Positions 54,443 to 63,693 are shown, numbered from the stretch's first letter. The stretch is DNA of 64,000 nt from Prevotella sp. (GCA_022769285.1 JALEKD010000023.1:1-64000); one strand, 5' to 3'. Notes: a model not told the origin generated them from the letters alone. Translations and numbers: made by a program.

Positions 54443-55206
54443 GTAATGATATAATAACCCCCGAGAACTTGGTGTACAAGAAGCCGGGGTTGATGAACGA
54501 TACCACTATGCACTATTGTCCGGGCTGCTCGCACGGCGTGGTACACAAGCTGGTAGCCGAGGTGATAGAGGAGATGGGAATGGCTGACAAGACTGTCGGC
54601 GTGTGCCCTGTGGGCTGTGCCGTGTTTGCTTATCGTTATCTCGACATCGACTGGCAGGAAGCTGCCCATGGCCGCGCTCCCGCTGTAGCTACCGGTATCA
54701 AGCGCCTGTGGCCCGACCGCTTGGTCTTTACGTATCAAGGTGATGGCGATTTGGCATGTATAGGTACCTGCGAGACCATCCATGCGTTGAACCGAGGCGA
54801 GAATATACCTCTCATATTTATCAATAACGCCATTTATGGTATGACAGGCGGTCAGATGGCCCCTACCACGCTGATAGGACAGAAGACCAGTACCTGTCCT
54901 TACGGTCGCGACCCTCAGCTACACGGCTGGCCGCTCAATATAGCAGAACTGGCCTCTCATCTGAAAGGCACCTGCTATGTTACCTGTCAGAGTGTAGAGA
55001 GCGTGGCGTCAATCCGCAAGGCCAAGGCAGCCATCCGCAAGGCTTTCGAGTCGTCTATGAAGGGACTGGGCTCATCCTTGGTAGAGATAGTGTCTACCTG
55101 CAACAGCGGGTGGAAACTCTCGCCAGTCAAGGCCAATGAATGGATGAAAGAGAATATGTTTGCCAACTATCCTAAGGGCGATCTGAAGGACACGACAAAC
55201 CTTTAG
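54439..55206 (+). CDS. 2-oxoacid:ferredoxin oxidoreductase beta (TPP) subunit
   Basis: A 255-residue TPP-binding subunit with CPGCSHG, the TPP motif YQGDGDLACIG leading to NNAIYGMTGGQ, and a conserved cysteine near the C-terminus (STCNSGW). AGGAGG lies 7 nt before its ATG, inside the vorB end, giving strong translation. Complexes with VorB, the gamma subunit and the ferredoxin. Confidence 0.92.
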   Translation: MSNDIITPENLVYKKPGLMNDTTMHYCPGCSHGVVHKLVAEVIEEMGMADKTVGVCPVGCAVFAYRYLDIDWQEAAHGRAPAVATGIKRLWPDRLVFTYQGDGDLACIGTCETIHALNRGENIPLIFINNAIYGMTGGQMAPTTLIGQKTSTCPYGRDPQLHGWPLNIAELASHLKGTCYVTCQSVESVASIRKAKAAIRKAFESSMKGLGSSLVEIVSTCNSGWKLSPVKANEWMKENMFANYPKGDLKDTTNL

Positions 55207-55227
55207 CGAATTAAGGAGGACATAACT

Positions 55228-55785
55228 ATGAAGACAGAGATAATAATAAGTGGTTTCGGAGGCCAGGGCGTGTTGTCAATGGGCAAGATTCTGGCCTATT
55301 CGGGCTTGATGGAAGACAAGGAGATTACCTGGATGCCGGCATACGGCCCTGAGCAGCGTGGCGGAACGGCCAATGTGACCGTAATCGTGAGCGATGAGCG
55401 TATCTCGTCGCCCATTCTCAGCAAGTATGATGTGGCTATCGTGCTCAATCAGCCTTCGCTCGACAAGTTCTTGCCCAAGGTGAAGCCCGGAGGTATCTTG
55501 ATTTATGATGGGTTTGGCATTGCTACTCCCCCGGTACGCGATGACATCCAAATCTACCGTATTGACGCCATGGACAAGGCTGCGGAGATGAAGAACACCA
55601 AGGTTTTCAACATGATAGTACTGGGCGGATTGCTCAAGGTTTGTCCCGTGGTGAGCACTGAGGGTCTTAACAAGGCGCTCTATAAGAGTTTGCCCGAGCG
55701 CCACCACAAACTCATCCCCTTGAACATGCAGGCCGTTTCCGAAGGTATGAAAATCATTCAGAAGCAGTCATCAAGGACTGAATAG
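55228..55785 (+). CDS. 2-oxoacid:ferredoxin oxidoreductase gamma subunit
   Basis: A 185-residue gamma subunit beginning with ISGFGGQGVLSMGKIL and containing PAYGPEQRGGTANVTV, both family signatures. AGGAGG is 8 nt upstream of the ATG. It is the last gene of the operon, closed by the terminator at 55805. Confidence 0.93.
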   Translation: MKTEIIISGFGGQGVLSMGKILAYSGLMEDKEITWMPAYGPEQRGGTANVTVIVSDERISSPILSKYDVAIVLNQPSLDKFLPKVKPGGILIYDGFGIATPPVRDDIQIYRIDAMDKAAEMKNTKVFNMIVLGGLLKVCPVVSTEGLNKALYKSLPERHHKLIPLNMQAVSEGMKIIQKQSSRTE

Positions 55786-55804
55786 TAATAATGATTATAA
55801 AAAC

Positions 55805-55847
55805 AAGGCAGGTTGCCCGTAGGCAGCTTGCCTTTTTTCTTTTTTTA
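55805..55847 (+). terminator. Rho-independent terminator of the vor operon
   Basis: A 13-bp stem from AAGGCAGGTTGCC (55805-55817, with two G-T pairs) to GGCAGCTTGCCTT (55822-55834) around the loop CGTA, followed by a long T-rich tail. Confidence 0.92.
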
Positions 55848-55881
55848 ACCACAATCACTACATTAAGAGCGATTTTATCGC

Positions 55882-55889
55882 TAACTTTG
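55882..55889 (+). promoter_or_regulatory. -7 element of uxuA
   Basis: TAACTTTG, 35 nt before the ATG at 55925. No ideal -33 TTTG. Confidence 0.55.
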
Positions 55890-55924
55890 CAGAAAACAAA
55901 TAGAATAAAAACTAAAGTCAATAA

Positions 55925-57124
55925 ATGGAAAGAACTTGGAGATGGTTTGGTAAGAATGACAAAATCACTCTTGCCATGTTAAAACAGATTGGTGTCGAGG
56001 GCATCGTTACCGCCCTGCACGACGTCCCAAACGGTGAAGTATGGACACGCGAGAAAATCCATGACCTTAAATCTTATATCGAGAGCTATGGTATGAGGTG
56101 GAGTGTCGTTGAGAGTCTTCCTGTCTCTGAAAGCATCAAATATGCTGGCCCCGACCGCGACCAACTTATCGAGAATTACAAGGTGAGCCTGCGCAACCTC
56201 TCAGCTGAGGGCATCCACACCATCTGTTATAACTTCATGCCTGTCCTGGACTGGGCCCGTACCGACTTGAGCCACCCCAATCCTAATGGCACTACCAACC
56301 TGTATTTTTCTCACGCTCAGTTTGCTTACTTCGACATCTGTATCTTGAAGCGCGATGGTGCCGAGAAAGATTACCCACAGGACGTGCTCGCCCAAGTTGA
56401 TGAGCTGAAGAAGACTATGACCGCCGAGGACAACCATAACCTCGTCGAGAATATTATTGTAAAGACTCAGGGATTTGTCTCTGGCAATATCTCAGAGGGC
56501 GACGAACACCCTGTCGAGCTCTTCCGTGATTTGCTCGATTTATACAAGGGTATCACCAAGGAAGAGCTGCGCGAGAACATGCGTTACTTCCTCAGCGCTA
56601 TTATGCCAGTCTGCAACGAGTGCGACATGTACATGTGTGTACATCCTGATGACCCCCCATTCCCCATCCTTGGCTTACCCCGTATTGTCACTAACCGCGA
56701 GGACATAGAATGGTTCCTCAAGGCTGTAGATGACCCTCATAACGGACTTACTTTCTGTGCTGGCAGTCTCTCTGCTGGTGCCCACAATAATGTAGTTGAC
56801 ATGGCCCGCGAGTTCTGCCACCGCACATGGTTTGTTCACCTGCGTTCTTGCCACGTCTTCCCCAACGGCGACTTTACTGAGGCCAGTCACTTAGGTGGCC
56901 GTGCTGATATCATCGAGTTAGCACGTATCTTCGAGAAGGCTAACCCCAACCTACCTATGCGCGTTGACCATGGCATGACTATGTTGGGCGACGAGAACCG
57001 TGGCTACAATGCCGGTTACAGTTTCCTTGGCCGTATGTTTGCCATGGGACAGGTTCAGGGCATTTTAGCTACTGTTGACCGCGAGTTAGGTATCGAGTAC
57101 AAACAACCTGGTTTCTTTGATTGA
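55925..57124 (+). CDS. uxuA: Mannonate dehydratase
   Basis: UxuA, 399 residues, dehydrates D-mannonate to 2-keto-3-deoxygluconate in glucuronate breakdown. Conserved stretches RWFGKNDKITLAMLKQIGVE, GIVTALHDVPNGEVW and the metal-site cysteine/histidines (MYMCVHPDDPPF, RVDHGMTMLGD) match the family. The SDR starts 2 bp after its stop. Confidence 0.95.
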   Translation: MERTWRWFGKNDKITLAMLKQIGVEGIVTALHDVPNGEVWTREKIHDLKSYIESYGMRWSVVESLPVSESIKYAGPDRDQLIENYKVSLRNLSAEGIHTICYNFMPVLDWARTDLSHPNPNGTTNLYFSHAQFAYFDICILKRDGAEKDYPQDVLAQVDELKKTMTAEDNHNLVENIIVKTQGFVSGNISEGDEHPVELFRDLLDLYKGITKEELRENMRYFLSAIMPVCNECDMYMCVHPDDPPFPILGLPRIVTNREDIEWFLKAVDDPHNGLTFCAGSLSAGAHNNVVDMAREFCHRTWFVHLRSCHVFPNGDFTEASHLGGRADIIELARIFEKANPNLPMRVDHGMTMLGDENRGYNAGYSFLGRMFAMGQVQGILATVDRELGIEYKQPGFFD

Positions 57125-57125
57125 T

Positions 57126-57938
57126 ATGAAGAACTTATTTGATATTAAAAACTACGTAGTAGTAATTACCGGTGGTACTGGCGTACTTGGCCGGTGTATT
57201 GGCAAGTATCTGGCGCTTAACGGTGCCAAAGTTATTCTGCTTGGCAGAAGAGGGGATATAGGCGCCGCTGTGGTGGCCGATATCAAGAAAGCTGGTGGAG
57301 AGGCTGAGTTTATGAAGTGTGATGTGATGGAGCAGACCATGGTACAGGCTACCTGCGATGCCATCGTAGCTAAGTATGGCAAGGTAGACACCCTGCTCAA
57401 CGCAGCCGGCGGCAACCAGAAGGGAGCCACCATTGGCCCTGACCAGAACTTCTTCGACTTAGACCCAGAACAGTTCCAGAAGGTACTTAACCTGAACCTG
57501 GTCGGAACGGTTATCCCCACGCAGGTATTCCTTAAACCTATGGTTGAGCAGGGCAAGGGCTCAATCATAAACTTCTCCTCTATGGCCGCTTTCCGTCCTC
57601 TGACACGTGTGTGTGGTTACGCTGCAGCCAAGGCAGGCATCTCTAACTTTACAGAGTATATGGCCCACGAGTGTGCCAAGAAGTTTGGTGAGGGCATCCG
57701 TGTCAACGCCATAGCCCCCGGTTTCTTCATTACCGACCAGAACCGTGCGCTGCTGACTAATCCTGATGGCTCGTACACTGAGCGTGGCAAGGACGTAGTC
57801 CGTCAGACTCCTTTCGGCCGTATGGGCAAGCCCGAGGAACTCTGTGGCACCATCCACTACCTTATGAGCGATGCCAGCAGCTTTGTAACAGGCACCGTGG
57901 CCGTGGTTGATGGTGGCTTTAACATCTACGCAATGTAA
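57126..57938 (+). CDS. SDR oxidoreductase, probable D-mannonate (fructuronate) reductase
   Basis: A 270-residue classical SDR using the ATG at 57126. ITGGTGVLGRCIG is the nucleotide site, NAAGGN the central motif, and the catalytic Ser/Tyr/Lys are in NFSSMAA and YAAAKAG. Tandem with uxuA it most likely interconverts D-fructuronate and D-mannonate, replacing the UxuB of enterobacteria. Role by context, family by sequence. Confidence 0.88.
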   Translation: MKNLFDIKNYVVVITGGTGVLGRCIGKYLALNGAKVILLGRRGDIGAAVVADIKKAGGEAEFMKCDVMEQTMVQATCDAIVAKYGKVDTLLNAAGGNQKGATIGPDQNFFDLDPEQFQKVLNLNLVGTVIPTQVFLKPMVEQGKGSIINFSSMAAFRPLTRVCGYAAAKAGISNFTEYMAHECAKKFGEGIRVNAIAPGFFITDQNRALLTNPDGSYTERGKDVVRQTPFGRMGKPEELCGTIHYLMSDASSFVTGTVAVVDGGFNIYAM

Positions 57939-57950
57939 TAAGAACTATAT

Positions 57951-58001
57951 GCCATCCCCCTACGTCGCTACTGATTATCGGCTGTAGGGGGATGGCTTTT
58001 T
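57951..58001 (+). terminator. Terminator of the uxuA operon
   Basis: GCCATCCCCCTAC (57951-57963) pairs perfectly over 13 bp with GTAGGGGGATGGC (57984-57996), then TTTTTC. Confidence 0.92.
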
Positions 58002-58036
58002 CTATGTTTTTCTGAATAATACCAGCCATAACCGAG

Positions 58037-58717
58037 ATGACCATTGACCCCATAGCCATATTTCGCTCACCCTTTAAGTCCAAGTTTGGAGTGCCCAAGC
58101 AGAGTGGCTTGGTAGCCGAGTTAGAGGGCGAGATAGTATTTGTACCCGCCTATCGCAATGCAGATGCCCTGCGTGGGCTGGAAGAGTTTGATTATCTCTG
58201 GCTGATATGGGAATTTTCGGTCAATAGCCACTCGGCTAACAGCTTGGTGGTTCGCCCACCTCTGTTGGGAGGTAATGAGAAGATGGGCGTATTTGCCACG
58301 CGTTCGCCGTTCCGCCCTAATCCATTGGGATTGTCGTCTGTGCGTATCAGCCATATTGATTGGGACGACAGTCGTGGTCCCGTTATCCATGTTCAGGGTG
58401 CCGACCTGATGGATGGCACTCCCATTTATGACATTAAGCCCTACGTGCCCTATGCCGACAGCCACCCCGAGGCCCGAGGCGGTTTTACTGATACCCATGT
58501 GCTGAAACGGCTGAACGTGGAGATACCCTCAAAGGTGCGTCGGCTGTTTACAGGCCAACAAGTGTTGGCCCTTACTAAAATACTGGAACTGGACCCACGG
58601 CCACACTACCACAAGGACAACCAGAAGACCTACGGCATGCCCTACGGAGGCTACGATATACATTTCCGTGTAGCCAATGGAAGGGTAGAGGTAACCGATG
58701 CTACCCGCGAAGCATAG
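58037..58717 (+). CDS. trmO: tRNA N6-threonylcarbamoyladenosine methyltransferase, TrmO/TsaA
   Basis: A 226-residue TrmO-family protein that methylates t6A37 in certain tRNAs. FATRSPFRPNPLGLSSVRI is the family signature (about residues 92-110), with GVPKQSG and the ADLMDGTPIYDIKPYVP region conserved. Start at 58037 follows 40 bp after the preceding terminator. Confidence 0.92.
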   Translation: MTIDPIAIFRSPFKSKFGVPKQSGLVAELEGEIVFVPAYRNADALRGLEEFDYLWLIWEFSVNSHSANSLVVRPPLLGGNEKMGVFATRSPFRPNPLGLSSVRISHIDWDDSRGPVIHVQGADLMDGTPIYDIKPYVPYADSHPEARGGFTDTHVLKRLNVEIPSKVRRLFTGQQVLALTKILELDPRPHYHKDNQKTYGMPYGGYDIHFRVANGRVEVTDATREA

Positions 58718-58732
58718 CCGTAAGTGGCTGTG

Positions 58733-59497
58733 TCAGTTGATGACACGCTTAGTATGGGCCACGATGATGATGCTTACCTCGTAGAGCAGCCAGATGGGGA
58801 GCGCCACGATAGACATGGTAAACGCATCGGAAGTGGGGGTGATGACTGCGGCTATAATGAGTATCACCACAAACGCATTTTTACGATACTGGCGCATCCA
58901 CTGAGCCTTTAGCAGTCCGAACATGGCCAGCAGCCAACTAATAATAGGTATCTCGAACACCACGCCAAACACAAAAGTCATAGTCATCAGTGTGTCCATG
59001 TACGACTGGAGCGATAGCATGTTGCCCACGCTTTCGCTAACTTGGTAGTTGCCTAAGAAGCGCACCGTGAGTGGGAATATCACGCAGTAGTTGACCAGCA
59101 CACCCACCATGAACATGACGTAGCCGCCCCCCACGATGCGCATGGCGTAGCGACGCTCATTCTGATAGAGCGCAGGCGACACAAACTTGTATAAGAGGTA
59201 TAGTATGTATGGCGAAGCTACCAGAATGCCGAAGCAGAAAGCCGTCTTCATGTGAATCATAAACTGCTCGGTCAGGCCGATATTCACCAGCTTAATATCG
59301 AATGGCTCTCCACCCAGTAACTTGTATATGAAGAAGTTGGAGTTACGCGGGGCGAGTACTATGCTAAACAGCTCATCCTTGAAGCAAAAAGCCACCAGCG
59401 CCGTGATGACCGATACCAGTACAATGCGTATCAAGCTGCCTCGCAATACGTCAAGGTGCTCCCAGAAGGTAAGCTCATTGTTCGACTCCATGTCCAT
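58733..59497 (-). CDS. tatC: Sec-independent translocase TatC
   Basis: TatC, 254 residues with six membrane helices, the receptor for twin-arginine signal peptides. LTFWEHLDVLRGSLIR near the N-terminus and EIPIISWLLAMFG and ITPTSDAF near the C-terminus identify it. No tatA or tatB is adjacent, so they must be elsewhere. It should export the Tat-type redox proteins at 27-30 kb. It faces trmO. Confidence 0.95.
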   Translation of the reverse strand: MDMESNNELTFWEHLDVLRGSLIRIVLVSVITALVAFCFKDELFSIVLAPRNSNFFIYKLLGGEPFDIKLVNIGLTEQFMIHMKTAFCFGILVASPYILYLLYKFVSPALYQNERRYAMRIVGGGYVMFMVGVLVNYCVIFPLTVRFLGNYQVSESVGNMLSLQSYMDTLMTMTFVFGVVFEIPIISWLLAMFGLLKAQWMRQYRKNAFVVILIIAAVITPTSDAFTMSIVALPIWLLYEVSIIIVAHTKRVIN

Positions 59498-59538
59498 TTC
59501 TGTTAAGTAGTTACCTGTTGTTTATGTGTTAAGCATTA

Positions 59539-59546
59539 CAAAAATA
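59539..59546 (-). promoter_or_regulatory. -7 element of tatC
   Basis: TATTTTTG on the minus strand, 41 nt before the tatC ATG. No ideal -33 box. Confidence 0.5.
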
Positions 59547-59624
59547 CGAAGTTTTTTCCATTTACAGGCCCGTTGTACCCGAAAATATCACCGCCATACC
59601 AGCCAGGCGGGTAGGGCAGATAGT

Positions 59625-59659
59625 AAAAAAGCTGGCAGGAACCTGTCTCTGCCAGCTTT
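59625..59659 (-). terminator. Terminator of the serine palmitoyltransferase gene
   Basis: Minus-strand AAAGCTGGCAG/CTGCCAGCTTT stem (59628-59659) followed by TTT, 24 bp past the stop codon. Confidence 0.88.
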
Positions 59660-59682
59660 ATGGTGATAAATAGCGTAGTAGC

Positions 59683-60870
59683 TTACTTGATGATGCCCAG
59701 TTCCTGGAATGACTTCTTCAGAATCTGCACGCCACGCTCCACCTGCTCCTGTGAGTGGGTAGCCATAAGGGCGAACCGCACCAGCGTGTCCTGTGGGGCA
59801 CAGGCAGGGGGGATTACGGGGTTAATGAATACTCCGTTCTCGAAAGCCAGCTTGGTTACGAGGAAAGTCTTGTCTATATCGCGTACATAGAGCGGTATGA
59901 TGGGGCTCTCGGTATCTCCTATCTCAAAGCCCTCTTCCTTGAAGCGCTTCAAGGCGTAGTGGGTGATGTTCCACAGATGCTCCAGGCGCTCAGGCTCCTG
60001 CTGTATGATGTGCAGAGCCTCTAAGGCAGCAGCCGTAGCGGCAGGTGTATCGCTCGCACTGAAGATATAGGTACGGCAGGTATGGCGCAGATAGTTGATG
60101 GTATCCTTGTCTCCTGCGATGACACCACGGATAGACGCCAGGCTCTTAGAGAAAGTACCCATGATAAGGTCTATCTCGTCAGTGAGCCCGAAGTGGTCGC
60201 ACACGCCCCGTCCCTGCTTGCCGAAGACACCCAGTCCGTGAGCCTCGTCTACCATGACAGAGCAGTTGTACCTGTGCTTCAGCTCCACGATTTCCGGCAG
60301 CTTAGCCAAGTCGCCCTCCATCGAGAATACACCGTCTACCACTATCAGCTTGACGGCCTCCTGAGGCAGTTTCTGGAGCACCCGCTCCAGGTCTTCCATA
60401 TCATTGTGCTTGTAGTGCAGCTGCGTGGCAAACGACAGACGGCGGCCGTCTACGATACTGGCGTGGTCGCGGTCGTCACAGATGATGTAGTCACCCCGGC
60501 CCACCACCATGGCGATAACGCCAGCATTAACGGAGAAGCCTGTTGCAAAGCAGAGTGCATCGTCTTTATGTTCAAATTTTGCGAGTTCTTTCTCTAACTG
60601 TACGTGGATGTCAAGCGTACCATTGAGGAAGCGGCTTCCAGCACATCCAGAGCCATACTTGTCCAGCGCCTTGTGTGCCGCAGCGATAACTCTCTCATCG
60701 CCTGTTAGGCCAGTGTAAGCATTAGAGCCGAACATGAGCACCTTGTGACCGTCCATCTCAACTTCAGGACCCTGTTTGCTGGTTATCGCTCTGAAATAAG
60801 GGTACACTCCTGCATCCATATATTTCTGCGGCTCGCGGTATTTTTTATACCTTTCTTGTAATTGTCCCAT
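59683..60870 (-). CDS. spt: Serine palmitoyltransferase / alpha-oxoamine synthase
   Basis: A 395-residue PLP enzyme of the alpha-oxoamine synthase family. DEAHGLGVFG and the PLP lysine in GTFSKSLAS are present, and the N-terminal YPYFRAITS with FGSNAYTGLTG matches Bacteroidetes serine palmitoyltransferase, which makes 3-ketosphinganine from serine and palmitoyl-CoA. 8-amino-7-oxononanoate synthase is the alternative, but no biotin genes are near. It appears monocistronic. Confidence 0.87.
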   Translation of the reverse strand: MGQLQERYKKYREPQKYMDAGVYPYFRAITSKQGPEVEMDGHKVLMFGSNAYTGLTGDERVIAAAHKALDKYGSGCAGSRFLNGTLDIHVQLEKELAKFEHKDDALCFATGFSVNAGVIAMVVGRGDYIICDDRDHASIVDGRRLSFATQLHYKHNDMEDLERVLQKLPQEAVKLIVVDGVFSMEGDLAKLPEIVELKHRYNCSVMVDEAHGLGVFGKQGRGVCDHFGLTDEIDLIMGTFSKSLASIRGVIAGDKDTINYLRHTCRTYIFSASDTPAATAAALEALHIIQQEPERLEHLWNITHYALKRFKEEGFEIGDTESPIIPLYVRDIDKTFLVTKLAFENGVFINPVIPPACAPQDTLVRFALMATHSQEQVERGVQILKKSFQELGIIK

Positions 60871-60902
60871 TTTAAACTCTTGGTTTTAGTCAAAATTTTC
60901 TG

Positions 60903-60910
60903 CAAAGGTA
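60903..60910 (-). promoter_or_regulatory. -7 element of spt
   Basis: TACCTTTG on the minus strand, 32 nt before the ATG at 60870. Confidence 0.65.
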
Positions 60911-61004
60911 CAAAAAAAACTCTAAAAATGGCGTTTCTTTATAAGAAATAACGTGTTTGGCAAAAATAATTGGGTCATTCGGGGGCTAATGGATTGGTTT
61001 TTCG

Positions 61005-61012
61005 TATTTTTG
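61005..61012 (+). promoter_or_regulatory. -7 element of the lipid kinase gene
   Basis: TATTTTTG, 16 nt before the ATG at 61029. It shares the intergenic region with the divergent spt -7 element. Confidence 0.6.
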
Positions 61013-61028
61013 CACAAAGATTAATTGC

Positions 61029-62057
61029 ATGAAGAAGCAAATATTATTCATAATGAACCCTATATCAGGCACATCCAGTAAAGAGGCTGTGCCCGAGCTT
61101 GTGGATAGATATATCGACACCGGCAAGTTCAGCTATGAAATCCGCCATACGGAGTATGCTGGCCATGCAGAGAAAATGGCCCGTCAGGCGGCTGCCGATG
61201 GGGTAGATATATGCGTGGCCGTAGGAGGCGACGGCACGGTCAACGAGGTGGCCCGGGCCATCGTACATACGCCGACCGCGCTGGGCATCATACCCTGTGG
61301 GTCGGGCAACGGACTGGCCCGCCATCTGATGATACCCCTCAATGTGCGCAAGGCAATAGAACTGATAAATATCTGTGAGGTACGCGACCTGGACTACGGC
61401 GTTATCAACGGTTACCCGTTCTTCTGCACCTGCGGCATGGGCTTCGATGCCTATGTGAGCCAGAAGTTTGCCGAGGCTGGCAAGCGCGGCCCCATTACCT
61501 ATGTGCAGAAGGTGCTGGAAGAGGGTCTGAAGTATCAGCCCGAGACCTACGAGCTGCGCGATGACAAGGGGACGGCCACCTACAAGGCGTTCCTGGTGTC
61601 GTGCGCCAATGCCTCGCAGTATGGCAACAACTGCTATATAGCTCCCCAGGCATCTATGAGCGATGGACTGATGGACGTTATCATCATGGAGCCGTTCGAC
61701 CTGTTGGAGGCACCGCAGATTAGCATCGACATGTTTAACAAGACGCTCGACAAGAGCTCCAAGATAAAGACATTCCGTACCAAACGGCTCTTTATACACC
61801 GCAGCAAGCCTGGGGTGATACACTATGACGGCGACCCGGTGATGACGGATGCCGATGTAGAGGTCAAGCTGATGGAAAAGGGCATACGTATCATCGTAAA
61901 CCCTTATGCCGACAAGCGCAACCGTATGCCCAATATGTTGCAGAGTGCTGCCGCCGAACTTTTTAACGAGATTAGTATCGTGCGCGAGGATATTACCAAG
62001 CAGGGACGTAATGTGCTGGCACTGAGCAAGGTGCTGCAGCGCAAGCTGAACCTGTAA
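61029..62057 (+). CDS. Diacylglycerol/sphingosine kinase-family lipid kinase
   Basis: A 342-residue DAGK-family kinase. VGGDGTVNEVARAI (near residue 62) and GIIPCGSGNGLARHL are the ATP-binding signatures, and the C-terminal DGDPVMTDADVEVKLM strand region fits YegS-like enzymes. The family phosphorylates diacylglycerol, ceramide or sphingoid bases. Its divergent position beside spt suggests a sphingolipid substrate, but this is inference. Confidence 0.9.
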   Translation: MKKQILFIMNPISGTSSKEAVPELVDRYIDTGKFSYEIRHTEYAGHAEKMARQAAADGVDICVAVGGDGTVNEVARAIVHTPTALGIIPCGSGNGLARHLMIPLNVRKAIELINICEVRDLDYGVINGYPFFCTCGMGFDAYVSQKFAEAGKRGPITYVQKVLEEGLKYQPETYELRDDKGTATYKAFLVSCANASQYGNNCYIAPQASMSDGLMDVIIMEPFDLLEAPQISIDMFNKTLDKSSKIKTFRTKRLFIHRSKPGVIHYDGDPVMTDADVEVKLMEKGIRIIVNPYADKRNRMPNMLQSAAAELFNEISIVREDITKQGRNVLALSKVLQRKLNL

Positions 62058-62086
62058 ACACCGCGGTAACGACGGCCGCTGCGGGA

Positions 62087-62788
62087 CTATAGGTATAGGT
62101 CGGCTGTGAGGGCGTGGTACCACTCACTCTTCTGCTGTCCGTAGAAGAGCACCTGCTCGGTGTCGGTACGCACCGTGCTGCTCTTCTTGGTAAAACTGAG
62201 CAGCAACCGCTTGGCCGCCTTGCGCTCGGTGGTCTTAATCCTTACCCTGCCTTTCTCGAAGAATCCCGCTATGATGCTCTCGGCCACAAACCCGTCGGCC
62301 TGGTCGGTGGGTATGATGAGGGCAAGCGTCCCCCCGTCGGCAAGCAGCCGATAGGCATGTGCAAAGAGGTCACGCGGCGACAGCGTATCGGTGTGGCGGG
62401 CCATGGTACGCTTGCTGTTTGGACACCTGAGGGCGTTGACAAAAAATGGCGGATTACATACAATGGCATCGTAGGGTTTCGGGGAGCAGAAATGCTGTAA
62501 GTCGCTCTGCCATACGTGTATGCGAGTTGGAAATGGGCTGGCGGCCACGTTCTGCCGGGCCTGTTCACAGGCATCAGCGTCTATATCTATCGCGTCTATC
62601 ATGCTCCCACCGAAGCGCTGAGCCATGATGAGGGCTATCAGCCCCGTCCCTGTCCCTATATCCAGTATGCGCGTCCCTCCTGGAGCCCATGCGCCCAGCA
62701 GCACGCCGTCGGTTCCCACCTTCATGGCACACTTATCCTGTCGTATGCTGAACGCGCGAAATGTAAAACAGTCTTTCTCCATACCCAT
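62087..62788 (-). CDS. trmN6: tRNA1(Val) (adenine37-N6)-methyltransferase
   Basis: A 233-residue methyltransferase with DIGTGTGLIAL (SAM site near residue 41) and catalytic VCNPPFF, plus the family N-terminus FTFRAFSIRQDKCAMKVGTDGVLLG. It methylates A37 of tRNA1-Val in the E. coli homologue. It converges on the lipid kinase gene. Confidence 0.9.
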   Translation of the reverse strand: MGMEKDCFTFRAFSIRQDKCAMKVGTDGVLLGAWAPGGTRILDIGTGTGLIALIMAQRFGGSMIDAIDIDADACEQARQNVAASPFPTRIHVWQSDLQHFCSPKPYDAIVCNPPFFVNALRCPNSKRTMARHTDTLSPRDLFAHAYRLLADGGTLALIIPTDQADGFVAESIIAGFFEKGRVRIKTTERKAAKRLLLSFTKKSSTVRTDTEQVLFYGQQKSEWYHALTADLYL

Positions 62789-63062
62789 ATAACGCTCCCA
62801 TACTCCGTTTTATTGCCCTACGCCAAGGCTAAAGTGACCACTGGCTATGCAAAGGCCGACCTTCATAAATCTACTTTTTACCATTAATCTGCCACTCGGT
62901 ATCGTAAATATTTTTCTAATAATGTATAGATATACACTTCAGGCGCTCCAATGTCGGGCGTGAGTTTTTCTGTCGTCTATAATTCGTCTGCACACTCACC
63001 GAGATGGCTTCGGTGAAAAAATGCTCATTTTCCGACCGTCTGAAAGCCGTCATTTTTTCGCT

Positions 63063-63096
63063 CGCGATGGTCATTAGAATTGTAATGACCATCGCG
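63063..63096. repeat. Perfect 14-bp inverted repeat with 6-base loop
   Basis: CGCGATGGTCATTA (63063-63076), loop GAATTG, TAATGACCATCGCG (63083-63096). It is not followed by a T run on either strand, so it is not a simple terminator. Confidence 0.9.
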
Positions 63097-63685
63097 GCAA
63101 CCTTAAAAAACATTCTCGTGAGAGCCGAAAATAAGGGCGAAAAAGCTGTTAAATACCGCCGTTTTTGTAAAGCGTTATCACTTTTACAGCTTTTGCGATA
63201 TCCCAAAGGGCCTCCGAAAGTCCCCAAAGTCGTCCTGGCCCGTTGATTTTTTTTAAAAGTCATGCCCCGCTAAATAGCCGTTACGACGGTATAATTATAC
63301 ATTGTCGCCATTTGCTTTGCATAAATATTCAGTAACATGTAAAGTTTTTTTACAGTTTTTGCCATGGCAATAACATTGATGGCGTCTATGCTGTTTCCAC
63401 TGGCGGCCACGGCCTCATGTCCGTGTGAGTCACGCGTGCTGAAAGCGCAGCCGGTATAGATCTTGGGACAATGTCCTGGATACACAACTATCAAACCACC
63501 TGCGCTCTGTAGGCGCAAAAACAGTGCAAGCCGAGTGCCACGAACTTGCTCTGATGGCCGAGGCGCAGCCTGTTTTCTACAAAAGTAGCCGAGGACATCA
63601 CTCCTGCAACGCTATAAACAGCCTGCTTTCACCTTATTTATATAAAATAAGTGACTCCAAGCCCCGGTAATTGGATAAAAATAAG

Positions 63686-63693
63686 TACCTTTG
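63686..63693 (+). promoter_or_regulatory. -7 element of lon
   Basis: TACCTTTG, 88 nt before the lon ATG. No TTTG at the ideal -33 distance. Confidence 0.6.
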
